Source: Soonwooa sp032062245 | GTDB taxonomy: Bacteria; Bacteroidota; Bacteroidia; Flavobacteriales; Weeksellaceae | Direction of reading: 5' to 3' | Assembly: GCF_032062245.1 (NCBI RefSeq) | Contig: NZ_DAMBQF010000047.1 | Location: 1-7,092, forward strand | DNA: 7,092 nucleotides | Part shown: one piece after another, positions 1 to 6,852 of the stretch | Layout of the letters: each line of letters starts with the position of its first letter | Numbering within the stretch: the stretch's first letter is position 1 | The notes under the pieces: generated by a model | Seen by the model: only the letters and a program-made list of their open reading frames with translations | Told to the model about the DNA's origin: nothing | Databases searched by the model: none | Translations under genes and position numbers: made by a program

Positions 1-95
1 TAGTTCCACGAAAAAGTTTTTTGCTCAAGTTCGTGTAAGTTGTTCATTTTGAAATCTTTAGCCCGCACTTCGCCAATACTTTTTCCGTTACCTGC
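1..95 (+). other. attC-like site 0|1, right part only (long class)
   Basis: This is the right-hand portion of a cassette junction cut by the window edge. The right arm occupies about 62-80 and ends GCCAATACT; it is followed by the 6-base spacer TTTTCC and the core GTT at 87-89, with GTTACCTGC at 87-95. AAAAAGTTTTTTGC at 11-24 resembles the right leg of the inner hairpin in site 5|6. Its end lies 63 bases before GTT, against 64 in the two complete long sites, so this site is probably long class. TTTGAAA at 48 sits where the right-hand TTTGTGC copy lies in the short sites. The left half is outside the window. Confidence 0.7.
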
Positions 96-142
96 AACCC
101 TAAACTACGACTATACAAACATTTAACAAAAAGACGAAAGTC

Positions 143-158
143 ATTATTATTATTATTA
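143..158 (+). repeat. ATT microsatellite in the leader of cassette 1
   Basis: About five tandem ATT units end six bases before the ATG at 165. Slippage here would change the spacing of the untranslated leader, not the reading frame. Whether it affects expression cannot be judged from sequence alone. Confidence 0.7.
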
Positions 159-164
159 TACAAT

Positions 165-1463
165 ATGATAAACAATTTTTTTGACTTTATAAGTCTTCAT
201 ACAGGTGAAGAAAAAAAAGAAAAGGTTTTAGAAAATATTAAATCTAACATTTCTTTTCGTGGTTCAAATTTATGGATTTTAGCTTGTGCTATTGTAATTG
301 CTTCGGTTGGTTTAAATGTAAATTCAACCGCTGTAATAATTGGTGCAATGCTTATTTCTCCACTAATGGGTCCAATTGTTGGAGCTGGGTTTGCTTTAGC
401 TATTTTTGATTTTGATTTGCTAAAAAAGTCAGGGAAAAATTTGCTTATTGCTACCTTTGTTAGTTTATTAGTTTCGACTATTTATTTTTTTATTAGCCCT
501 TTCAAAGAAACACAATCAGAATTATTAGCGAGAACTTCACCGAATATTTATGATGTAATGATTGCATTTTTTGGTGGTTTAGTTGGCGTTATTGCGTTAA
601 CAAGAGTTGAAAAAGGAAACCCTATTCCTGGAGTAGCTATTGCAACAGCATTAATGCCACCTCTTTGTACAGCAGGATATGGTTTGGCAACTGCAAATTT
701 TTCTTATTTTTTTGGGGCATTTTATCTTTATTCTATAAACTGCTTTTTTATTTGCATTTCAACATTCTTAATCATTAAGTATCTTCAATACCCCCCGGTA
801 AAGATTATAAATGAAAAGTTTGAGAAAAAAATTCGTTATAGTATCACAGTACTGATATTTTTAATGATTTTACCAAGTTTTTATTTAGCTTATACATTAT
901 TTCAAGAAAAAAAATTTAATCAAAAGGTAGAACAATTTGTAACTAATGAGTTTGCCAACAATGGATACACCTTGATATATAAAAACATTTCATACAAGAC
1001 AAATCCCAAAAAAATAGAGTTTGCTTTTCTTTCAAAAAAATTTACACCACATGAATTGAAAGATTTGAAAAAGAAACTACTACAATACGATATAACCAAT
1101 ACAGAGATAAACATTCGACAAGACACCAAAGACATTAAAGGGGAAATTTTGAATGAGTTAAGAAAACAGAATAAAACTTTAACAGACAAAGACATTATAA
1201 TTAATAACCTTAATCAAGAACTAAACGAATACAAAATTGACAACACAGAAACATTAAAAGAATTAGCAATTTTATTTCCTGAATTGAAAGATGTGTCTAT
1301 TGGAAGACATATTACAAATCCAAATACTGACTCCACGACAACATTGACTGTTTTACTTTATCAAACAGATAAGTCGAAACAAGAAATTGATATAAAAAAA
1401 ATAGACCTGTGGTTAAAGCAAAAATTTAAAACAGACGATATAAAAATAGTACAACAGCAATAA
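165..1463 (+). CDS. DUF389 family integral membrane protein
   Basis: This 432-residue protein matches the DUF389 family of predicted inner-membrane proteins, whose biochemical role is not established. The family signatures are visible: VIIGAMLISPLMGPIVGAG at about 58-75 and GVAIATALMPPLCTAGYG at about 156-173. Hydrophobic segments lie near residues 35-55, 57-82, 92-111, 130-148, 155-178, 180-206 and 225-247. After the last segment comes a hydrophilic C-terminal region of about 185 residues rich in Lys and Asn, with a probable coiled coil near 325-357; this probably forms a soluble domain. The start at 165 is the first ATG after the cassette boundary and has no Shine-Dalgarno sequence, as is usual in Bacteroidota. 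The stop lies only six bases before the attC-like core. No convincing promoter (TTTG / TAnnTTTG) was found upstream. Family membership is well supported; transport or signalling roles would be guesses. Confidence 0.88.
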   Translation: MINNFFDFISLHTGEEKKEKVLENIKSNISFRGSNLWILACAIVIASVGLNVNSTAVIIGAMLISPLMGPIVGAGFALAIFDFDLLKKSGKNLLIATFVSLLVSTIYFFISPFKETQSELLARTSPNIYDVMIAFFGGLVGVIALTRVEKGNPIPGVAIATALMPPLCTAGYGLATANFSYFFGAFYLYSINCFFICISTFLIIKYLQYPPVKIINEKFEKKIRYSITVLIFLMILPSFYLAYTLFQEKKFNQKVEQFVTNEFANNGYTLIYKNISYKTNPKKIEFAFLSKKFTPHELKDLKKKLLQYDITNTEINIRQDTKDIKGEILNELRKQNKTLTDKDIIINNLNQELNEYKIDNTETLKELAILFPELKDVSIGRHITNPNTDSTTTLTVLLYQTDKSKQEIDIKKIDLWLKQKFKTDDIKIVQQQ

Positions 1464-1468
1464 GGGCA

Positions 1469-1667
1469 GCAGGTAACATGGGTTTTGCAAAATGGCGGAG
1501 TAACGGCTAAGTTGAAAGTTTGTACATTTTAATCCGCAAAAGCCAATTTTATTGGCTTTTTTTCATAAATTAGCAAATAGAAATTGGCTTTTGCTACGTT
1601 CCGTCTAAATCGAAACTTTCGGCTTCGATTTTCCGCCACTTCGCAAAGCCCCGAACCGTTATGTGCC
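1469..1667 (+). other. attC-like cassette site 1|2 (long class)
   Basis: This is the junction between cassettes 1 and 2. AAC is at 1475-1477 and GTT at 1658-1660, spanning 186 bases. The left arm 1480-1498 pairs with 1633-1651 over 19 positions, apart from three wobble or mismatch positions (4, 10 and 13). The spacers are AT on the left and CGAACC on the right. Inside are the pair GAAAGTTT (1514-1521) / AAACTTTC (1613-1620) and an exact 13-base inverted pair at 1536-1548 / 1582-1594. TTTGTAC lies 44 bases from AAC, where the short sites have TTTGTGC. Confidence 0.8.
1538..1563 (+). terminator. Putative intrinsic terminator inside site 1|2
   Basis: AAAAGCCAAT (1538-1547) pairs perfectly with ATTGGCTTTT (1551-1560) across a 3-base loop, with a run of seven T at 1557-1563. 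It lies 75 bases after the DUF389 stop and could end that transcript. The left leg can instead pair with 1582-1594, so this may simply be part of the recombination-site fold. If it terminates well, tet(X) needs a promoter of its own within about 110 bases upstream of its ATG. Confidence 0.5.
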
Positions 1668-2985
1668 ATTTTTGAATGACAATGCGAATAGATACAGACA
1701 AACAAATGAATTTACTTAGTGATAAGAACGTTGCAATAATTGGTGGTGGACCCGTTGGACTGACTATGGCAAAATTATTACAGCAAAACGGCATAGACGT
1801 TTCAGTTTACGAAAGAGACAACGACCGAGAGGCAAGAATTTTTGGTGGAACCCTTGACCTACACAAAGGTTCAGGTCAGGAAGCAATGAAAAAAGCGGGA
1901 TTGTTACAAACTTATTATGACTTAGCCTTACCAATGGGTGTAAATATTGCTGATGAAAAAGGCAATATTTTATCCACAAAAAATGTAAAGCCCGAAAATC
2001 GATTTGACAATCCTGAAATAAACAGAAATGACTTAAGGGCTATCTTGTTGAATAGTTTAGAAAACGACACGGTTATTTGGGATAGAAAACTTGTTATGCT
2101 TGAACCTGGTAAGAAGAAGTGGACACTAACTTTTGAGAATAAACCGAGTGAAACAGCAGATTTGGTTATTCTTGCCAATGGCGGGATGTCCAAGGTAAGA
2201 AAATTTGTTACCGACACGGAAGTTGAAGAAACAGGTACTTTCAATATACAAGCCGATATTCATCAACCAGAGATAAACTGTCCTGGATTTTTTCAGCTAT
2301 GCAATGGAAACCGGCTAATGGCATCTCACCAAGGTAATTTATTATTTGCTAACCCCAATAATAATGGTGCATTGCATTTTGGAATAAGTTTTAAAACACC
2401 TGATGAATGGAAAAACCAAACGCAGGTAGATTTTCAAAACAGAAATAGTGTCGTTGATTTTCTTCTGAAAGAATTTTCCGATTGGGACGAACGCTACAAA
2501 GAATTGATTCATACGACGTTGTCATTTGTAGGATTGGCTACACGGATATTTCCTTTAGAAAAGCCTTGGAAAAGCAAGCGCCCATTACCCATAACAATGA
2601 TTGGGGATGCCGCACATTTGATGCCGCCTTTTGCAGGGCAGGGAGTAAATAGTGGGTTGGTGGATGCCTTGATATTGTCTGATAATCTAGCCGATGGAAA
2701 ATTTAATAGCATTGAAGAGGCTGTTAAAAATTATGAACAGCAAATGTTTATCTATGGCAAAGAAGCACAAGAAGAATCAACTCAAAACGAAATTGAAATG
2801 TTTAAACCCGACTTTACGTTTCAGCAATTGTTAAATGTATAAAATGGAATAAAACGGCACATAACAAACAAATTGGCAATAGAGCCGGTGAAGTACTTCT
2901 ATTGAACTTTTGTGCAATGTTGAAGATTAGTAATTCTATTCAACATTTGTGCTAAAAGTCGGCTCCATCGCCAATTTGCCAAACG
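1659..2985 (+). mobile_element. Cassette 2 (tet(X) plus its attC-like site)
   Basis: This cassette unit carries tet(X). It starts at GTTATGTGCC (1658-1667), and its terminal site starts with the exact reverse complement GGCACATAAC (2856-2865). Complementarity continues as TTTT / AAAA after one A/C position. The gene starts 18 bases after the core GTT and stops 13 bases before the terminal inverted repeat, so the cassette holds little beyond one gene and its site. Confidence 0.78.
1676..2842 (+). CDS. tet(X): Tet(X) FAD-dependent tetracycline monooxygenase
   Basis: This 388-residue, full-length flavoprotein hydroxylates tetracyclines at C11a using NADPH and O2 in the cytoplasm, inactivating them. 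The N-terminus (MTMRIDTDKQMNLLSDKNVA) and the rest agree with Tet(X)/Tet(X2) as I remember them, with no frameshift or gap. Visible features are the FAD dinucleotide motif GGGPVG (23-28), E46-R47 after the second strand, R117 for flavin, substrate-pocket residues Q192, R213, F224, H234, G236, P318 and M375, and the GDAAHLMPPFAGQG flavin loop (310-323) with D311. It reads as an X/X2-type allele rather than the later X3/X4 group, but that rests on memory. The ATG at 1676 lies 18 bases inside the cassette with no Shine-Dalgarno sequence. None of the usual tet(X) partners (ermF, aadS, ISCR2) lies nearby in this window. Confidence 0.96.
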   Translation: MTMRIDTDKQMNLLSDKNVAIIGGGPVGLTMAKLLQQNGIDVSVYERDNDREARIFGGTLDLHKGSGQEAMKKAGLLQTYYDLALPMGVNIADEKGNILSTKNVKPENRFDNPEINRNDLRAILLNSLENDTVIWDRKLVMLEPGKKKWTLTFENKPSETADLVILANGGMSKVRKFVTDTEVEETGTFNIQADIHQPEINCPGFFQLCNGNRLMASHQGNLLFANPNNNGALHFGISFKTPDEWKNQTQVDFQNRNSVVDFLLKEFSDWDERYKELIHTTLSFVGLATRIFPLEKPWKSKRPLPITMIGDAAHLMPPFAGQGVNSGLVDALILSDNLADGKFNSIEEAVKNYEQQMFIYGKEAQEESTQNEIEMFKPDFTFQQLLNV

Positions 2986-2994
2986 TTAGCACTC
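2856..2994 (+). other. attC-like cassette site 2|3 (short class)
   Basis: AAC is at 2863-2865 and GTT at 2985-2987, spanning 125 bases. The left arm 2869-2887 matches the right arm 2960-2978 at 17 of 19 positions; both exceptions (10 and 13) are A opposite C on this strand. The spacers are AAA and CCAAAC. An inner hairpin AATGTTGAA (2916-2924) / TTCAACATT (2939-2947) has a 14-base loop. TTTGTGC occurs at 2909 and 2946, 37 bases apart. Confidence 0.85.
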
Positions 2995-3959
2995 ATTATA
3001 AAGCGACACGACAACGAATGACAATACAGTTCGACATTGACAAATTCGTAAAGCATTTAGACAGGTATAAATCTGACTTGCCGACCTTATACAATTGGAA
3101 TGCAAAAATTGACAGACTTGTAGAACTCGAAACCCTGACTGAAAATCAAGTAAGAGAAATTAACTCATTAACGCCTTACGAAAAAGAACTTCAACTTAAA
3201 AAAATCGTTGGACAAAAACTGAATGGCGCTTTAAAAGCAAATTCAGACTTATTCAACAAACTTTGTTTGTGGGTAATTAAAGACTGGGGTGGCATTACAA
3301 CAGCGAGCGACAATGACACAATAACTTTAATCAGGGACTTTTTAAATCAAGACAAGCCAAATTTTAACCGAATAGCAAGTTCTTCAAAAGTTGGAGCATA
3401 TTTGTTTCCCGACAGAAACGTAATTTACGACTCTCGTGTTGCTTATTCAATTAATTGGATTATTCTATCTGAAAACGCAGGACAGCAATACTTTCCTATT
3501 CCAGAAGGTAGAAACTCAAAAATGTCTGCTTTTGACCTAAACGTATTAATTAGACTTAAAAACATTTCTGCATATCAGACAACTGACATCAAGCATTTAG
3601 ACCATAGACTTTTTATTAAAAATTCGGACAAAAAACTTTATATAAACAAAAAGGACGCATACTTCGAATTAAATAATCTCGTAAAACAGATAAATCAAAA
3701 GTTATGGAAAGGAGACATAGAAAAGGAACAAAATTTATACTTTACTGAAATGCTTTTGTTTTCAATCGCAGACAGAGAAGTATTTATGGACATAACGACA
3801 AGGTATGCAACAAACTGACGAAAAAATAACGAGTGCTAACACGGGTTTTGCGTCAGGCGGGCTGACGTGCAAACTTGGAGCTTTGTGCTTCTATTCAAGT
3901 ACAATACTGGTTGACAGTTTTGTGCTCCGAATCCCGCCCGAACGCAAAGCCCGAAACCG
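2986..3959 (+). mobile_element. Cassette 3 (unknown 266-residue protein plus site)
   Basis: Its start GTTAGCACTC (2985-2994) is the exact reverse complement of GAGTGCTAAC (3831-3840) at its own terminal site. With one A/C position, complementarity extends through TTAT / ATAA to 15 positions. The leader contains CGACAC about 20 bases in, a motif also seen in the leaders of cassettes 4 and 6. Confidence 0.77.
3018..3818 (+). CDS. Uncharacterised soluble cassette protein, 266 aa
   Basis: I do not recognise this protein. The frame is open from 2949, but that lies inside the attC-like site. I place the start at the ATG at 3018, 33 bases after the core GTT, which gives MTIQFDIDKF. The protein is hydrophilic with no signal peptide or membrane segment, so it is probably cytosolic. 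Helices seem to dominate the first 115 residues. The most distinctive stretch is residues 118-148, with SSSKVGAYLFP followed by IYDSRVAYSIN. A Ser-Lys turn followed by Tyr-Asp-Ser-Arg recurs, as I recall, in accessory-genome proteins of unknown function, and might be compared with helix-hairpin-helix DNA glycosylase folds; I would not name it on that basis. The stop is 12 bases before the terminal inverted repeat. Confidence 0.75.
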   Translation: MTIQFDIDKFVKHLDRYKSDLPTLYNWNAKIDRLVELETLTENQVREINSLTPYEKELQLKKIVGQKLNGALKANSDLFNKLCLWVIKDWGGITTASDNDTITLIRDFLNQDKPNFNRIASSSKVGAYLFPDRNVIYDSRVAYSINWIILSENAGQQYFPIPEGRNSKMSAFDLNVLIRLKNISAYQTTDIKHLDHRLFIKNSDKKLYINKKDAYFELNNLVKQINQKLWKGDIEKEQNLYFTEMLLFSIADREVFMDITTRYATN

Positions 3960-3967
3960 TTGTGCGT
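3831..3967 (+). other. attC-like cassette site 3|4 (short class)
   Basis: AAC is at 3838-3840 and GTT at 3959-3961, spanning 124 bases. The left arm 3843-3861 pairs with the right arm 3933-3952; the right arm has one extra base, so one base would bulge out. The spacers are AC and GAAACC. TTTGTGC is at 3882 and 3919, 37 bases apart. The central hairpin is weak here. The left arm can alternatively fold locally as CGTCAG (3851-3856) / CTGACG (3862-3867). Confidence 0.82.
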
Positions 3968-4925
3968 CATTTTAAGAACCGACACCATTGAACAGAACGA
4001 CAGACATAATAACAATTAATTCAGTTGGACAAATTCCGACACTTGACACAATTCGTTCAATTCCACGTGAACGGACAATTAAATTTGTATTTGAAAAAGA
4101 AGTTCAAAGTCAAAGAGAAGCAATTGGACAAAACCTAAAAACTGAACTTGTGGGCTTTCAAGTTGGAATACACACAATTGAACCAGAAATAAACATTGCT
4201 AAACTTATAACGGACAAAGAAATTGAAGACAATCAAGACTTTTTTGAGCAATGTGCAAAGGATTACAGACAATTGGGAGAAGAATTGCTATATAAGTTGG
4301 TTAGCAAACTTGACTTGAAATTTAATAAAGACTTCCCAATGCAGACTTTTAACGAACTTAAAAGAGACGGTAGGTCTAATGGAAAAGTTGAAGGTTGGAA
4401 TTATTATGTTCACGGTTTTCATTGTGGCTTTGTAAACATTAAAACCAAACAGGAAATAGAAGTTCCACTTGTATTCGGACAAGAGTTTGGGGACTTAGAC
4501 CCTTACTTCTTCTCAAAATTCATTAAATCAACACCGAAATATAAACCTTTACCAACTGACATTTTTGAAGACTATGCAGACGGAGTAAGGATAAATGAGA
4601 GAATGCTTTCACTTGGTAAGTTTGAAAGAATAGGTTCAAATGTTGGCAATCATTATGGAATTGTAGTTGCTGACAGACAAAAAGTAGAAATCAAATCATA
4701 TTTAGACTTGGAAAAAATTTACCAAGAACAAAACAAACAAAATGAAAAACCTAAATTTAACTTTTGGAAACTTATAGGACTGAGAAAATAAAAACGAACG
4801 CACAACAAGGTATTGCCAAAAGCGGGGCTGAACGGCTTCGATTGGGCATTTGTGCAAAGTTCAACTTTCGTTCTTCGATTGAACTTTTGTGCTAAAAATC
4901 CCCGCCTTCGGCAATACCCAAAACG
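3960..4925 (+). mobile_element. Cassette 4 (unknown 267-residue protein plus site)
   Basis: Its start GTTGTGCGT (3959-3967) is the exact reverse complement of ACGCACAAC (4798-4806) in its terminal site. One base then bulges before complementarity resumes at TTTT / AAAA. CGACAC appears in the leader at 3980-3985, just before the proposed start codon. Confidence 0.76.
3988..4791 (+). CDS. Uncharacterised cassette protein, 267 aa, TTG start
   Basis: I do not recognise this family with confidence. An in-frame stop at 3973-3975 limits the 5' end, and no ATG occurs until residue 118. The TTG at 3988 is therefore the best start, 27 bases after the core GTT; GTG at codon 55 is a poorer alternative. 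The product is soluble, without signal peptide or membrane segments. The centre (about residues 135-190) has WNYYVHGFHCGFVN, then IEVPLVFGQEFGDLDPYFFSKF. An aromatic-His-Gly-Cys block followed by an acidic Gly-rich, Asp-Pro-Tyr block resembles, loosely, DUF6896-type proteins associated with toxin immunity. The C-terminus (about 245-267) is rich in Gln, Asn and Lys and looks disordered before a short hydrophobic end. The function is unknown. Confidence 0.72.
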   Translation: MNRTTDIITINSVGQIPTLDTIRSIPRERTIKFVFEKEVQSQREAIGQNLKTELVGFQVGIHTIEPEINIAKLITDKEIEDNQDFFEQCAKDYRQLGEELLYKLVSKLDLKFNKDFPMQTFNELKRDGRSNGKVEGWNYYVHGFHCGFVNIKTKQEIEVPLVFGQEFGDLDPYFFSKFIKSTPKYKPLPTDIFEDYADGVRINERMLSLGKFERIGSNVGNHYGIVVADRQKVEIKSYLDLEKIYQEQNKQNEKPKFNFWKLIGLRK

Positions 4926-4934
4926 TTAGCCGTA
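4798..4934 (+). other. attC-like cassette site 4|5 (short class)
   Basis: AAC is at 4804-4806 and GTT at 4925-4927, spanning 124 bases. The left arm 4809-4827 matches the right arm 4900-4918 at 17 of 19 positions, and positions 10 and 13 are again A opposite C. The spacers are AA and CAAAAC. The inner hairpin AAAGTTCAA (4856-4864) / TTGAACTTT (4879-4887) has a 14-base loop, the same geometry as site 2|3 with different bases. TTTGTGC is at 4849 and 4886, 37 bases apart. Confidence 0.85.
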
Positions 4935-5447
4935 ATTATTAAAAAATTTCGCATAAAATTCCATTGTAGTTATAGCAACAAAATCATTATTTAGTTTTGG
5001 ATTTTGTCTATACAAAAATCTTCTTGCTTCATTTATAACCTTTGAACTAAATACAATAAAATATTTTTTAGAAAGTGGTACAGAAGTCCCCATCGCTCTA
5101 AATGAATTGTTTGCCTTGTCTCTAAAACTAAATTTATTAAGTTTATAAAAATTTTCTTTACTATTTAATTTCAATTCGGTAAAGAACATTTCCTTCTTAT
5201 CCAATTCTTTTGCAATGAAAATTATATCAACAGATTTTTTTTTTGATGATAAATTTCTTGAATCAAGAAAACAAAAGTTATTTTCCAATTCATCTCCATT
5301 TATTACCATTATCTGTTTATCATAAAAGGGAGAAGCATTCTTAAGTTCGCAACCATCTCTTAAAAAAACATCATGTATATCTTCAACTATTGAAGGAAAC
5401 AATCTAACTTTTTCATGGTTTATTGTTGAAATATTACAATGTTTCAT
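4926..5447 (-). CDS. Possible PD-(D/E)XK-type partner of the ATPase, 173 aa
   Basis: I do not recognise this as a named family. The middle of the protein shows an acidic residue at the start of a hydrophobic strand (D74 in SVDIIFIAK), then FFTELKLN with E91 and K93. That spacing, D...ExK across two strands, is the core of PD-(D/E)XK nucleases, and F107-x-x-K111-x-x-N114 follows on a helix. The assignment is an inference. The protein is soluble with no signal peptide. Its ATG (5447-5445) overlaps the stop of the upstream ATPase gene by 4 bases (ATGA), which suggests translational coupling and a joint complex. Its TAA stop (4928-4926) lies in the cassette core GTTA, so the last residues are encoded by the recombination site. 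An alternative is a non-enzymatic accessory subunit. Confidence 0.8.
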   Translation of the reverse strand: MKHCNISTINHEKVRLFPSIVEDIHDVFLRDGCELKNASPFYDKQIMVINGDELENNFCFLDSRNLSSKKKSVDIIFIAKELDKKEMFFTELKLNSKENFYKLNKFSFRDKANNSFRAMGTSVPLSKKYFIVFSSKVINEARRFLYRQNPKLNNDFVAITTMEFYAKFFNNYG

Positions 5448-6769
5448 ACATCATTTCCACCGTATAAATTCATTCTATCAAATGCAATATTAAAAGAGCC
5501 AAAAATAGGATCTATATCGTTGCTTAAATGGCTATAATTATAAGAGTATTTTTCTACTTTTTCGGCCAAATAATAGTCAAGAGTATTACTATTTTCTTCT
5601 TTTTCACTAATAATTTTAAGTGCGCTTACCATATCTGGGTTATGACTTGCAATCAAAAACTTGATACCTAAATACTTATTTAGAAGAACTATCAATCTTG
5701 CATATTCAATAATCCATTGTGGATGAAGATGAGATTCTGGTTCGTCAATTATTACCAATGTTTTGTCATTAATTGCATTATTTTTTAATAATAATTGAAT
5801 AATACTAAACGACTTTACTCCTGTTGCACAATCAAGTAAATCAAAAATTTCTCCATCTTTCCTTTTAAAAGAATAATTCATACTTGAAAGAAAATTATCA
5901 TCATAACTTGCTTCTCCACCAATTATTTCTTCTGCAATTAAATTTGAAAAAACATTATTTCTTCTTTGAGTGGAATTTTGAATTAATCTTATATCTTCAT
6001 TTAAATTATTCCAATGTTTATTATCAAATGTTTCGATTCCTAGCATCATAGGAGTATCAATATAAATTACATTTTGAATATAATATGGAATTGAGAGATT
6101 ATTCTTATTAAGACTAACTATTTCCTGACCAAATTCTGATATTGTGAATTTTTTTGGTAATTCATCATCATGAAATACTTCAATTAATTCATCTCTGAAA
6201 ATTTTTGTTGATCTTGATTTCTTAAAACCAGAAGCTTCTTTGAACAAACTATCAACTTTATCTTTTATTAACTCTAATAAAGCAAATAGATTTTTTTCAC
6301 CGTCTGTATTAACTTTTGTTAAGTCTTTAACTATAAAGTTTAAGCGATTAACAACTGAAATATTAATTCCTTCCTCTAATCTTATAGAAATTTGAAGTTT
6401 AGTAATAAAGTTAATTAAACGATCAAAAAGCGAAATATTTAATATTTGAGTATCAAAATCCCTTGATATATTATTCAATTCATTTTGATATTCTAATCTA
6501 ACTAATTTGTCACTTTTCTTATTAAAAATGTCATCAATTGTAATCCGCAAAAAGGTATATATATTTCTTAATTCATCATTCAAGTTTTCGCTAATAATGT
6601 TATCGTAATTAGCAATTGTTTTATACAAATAATAAACTAATCTTGAAATAGTGCTTTTTCCACAACCATTTTCTCCAGCTAGCACGGTAATACCATTAAT
6701 ATTGATGTCAGCTTTATTAATAGCTCGAAAATTTTCAATTACTATATTTAGATTTGAATTTTCTTTCAT
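5444..6769 (-). CDS. AAA/ABC-type ATPase of the overcoming-lysogenization (OLD) / AAA_15-AAA_21 kind
   Basis: This 441-residue P-loop ATPase of the SMC/ABC-like class appears to be a stand-alone ATPase. The Walker A motif GENGCGKST is at 32-40, just after the N-terminal NFRAI strand typical of RecF/OLD-like ATPases. A degenerate signature CATGVKSFSI is at 314-323, Walker B TLVIIDEP with D342 and catalytic E343 at 337-344, then the D-loop-like ESHLHP (345-350). The H-loop histidine is H376 in ASHNPD. The intervening region (about 60-230) is Asn/Lys-rich and helical and probably forms the dimerisation arm. There is no TOPRIM domain after the ATPase core, so it is not a full OLD or GajA protein; the effector is probably the overlapping downstream gene. 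Similar ATPase-effector pairs occur in anti-phage systems such as Septu and PARIS. The start ATG at 6769 precedes NLNIVIENFRA. Confidence 0.9.
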   Translation of the reverse strand: MKENSNLNIVIENFRAINKADININGITVLAGENGCGKSTISRLVYYLYKTIANYDNIISENLNDELRNIYTFLRITIDDIFNKKSDKLVRLEYQNELNNISRDFDTQILNISLFDRLINFITKLQISIRLEEGINISVVNRLNFIVKDLTKVNTDGEKNLFALLELIKDKVDSLFKEASGFKKSRSTKIFRDELIEVFHDDELPKKFTISEFGQEIVSLNKNNLSIPYYIQNVIYIDTPMMLGIETFDNKHWNNLNEDIRLIQNSTQRRNNVFSNLIAEEIIGGEASYDDNFLSSMNYSFKRKDGEIFDLLDCATGVKSFSIIQLLLKNNAINDKTLVIIDEPESHLHPQWIIEYARLIVLLNKYLGIKFLIASHNPDMVSALKIISEKEENSNTLDYYLAEKVEKYSYNYSHLSNDIDPIFGSFNIAFDRMNLYGGNDV

Positions 6770-6852
6770 ATTAAAATTAGGGCTTATTTTAATGAGTAAA
6801 TTTACAATAAAATAAGTAAAGTGAATTTAAAAATCCTAATTATTAATATAAC
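6770..6852 (-). promoter_or_regulatory. AT-rich leader likely holding the promoter for the cassette 5 genes
   Basis: These 83 bases separate the ATPase start from the cassette end and contain no other gene. The pair cannot be read from genes upstream in the array, so its promoter should lie here or in site 5|6. On the minus strand the stretch holds TAAATTTA, one base off the Bacteroidota -7 box TAnnTTTG. No clear -33 TTTG lies at the right distance, so the exact promoter is not assigned. Confidence 0.35.

Larger units (their letters stand above)
88..1658 (+). mobile_element. Cassette 1 (DUF389 gene plus its attC-like site)
   Basis: This is an integron-like cassette unit, bounded by assuming cleavage after the G of GTT at 87-89 and 1658-1660. 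Its first bases GTTACCTGC (87-95) are the exact reverse complement of GCAGGTAAC (1469-1477) at the start of its own terminal site. They do not match the next cassette's start, so the two ends would pair only in the excised circle. It carries one gene, read in the same direction as cassettes 2-4. Confidence 0.75.

Noticed and set aside
920..2712. Minus-strand open frames opposite the DUF389 and tet(X) genes (920-1195, 1594-1794, 1764-1979, 1915-2244, 2509-2712)
   Set aside because: They lie opposite strongly supported plus-strand genes, look compositionally odd and show no recognisable motif; the one at 1594 also runs across a recombination site.
2949..3017. N-terminal extension of the cassette 3 gene to an earlier start
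   Set aside because: The extra codons lie in the attC-like arm and core and would change with each recombination; the ATG at 3018 is the natural start.
4288..4482. Minus-strand open frame of 64 codons inside cassette 4
   Set aside because: It lies entirely opposite the 267-residue gene and shows no domain signal.
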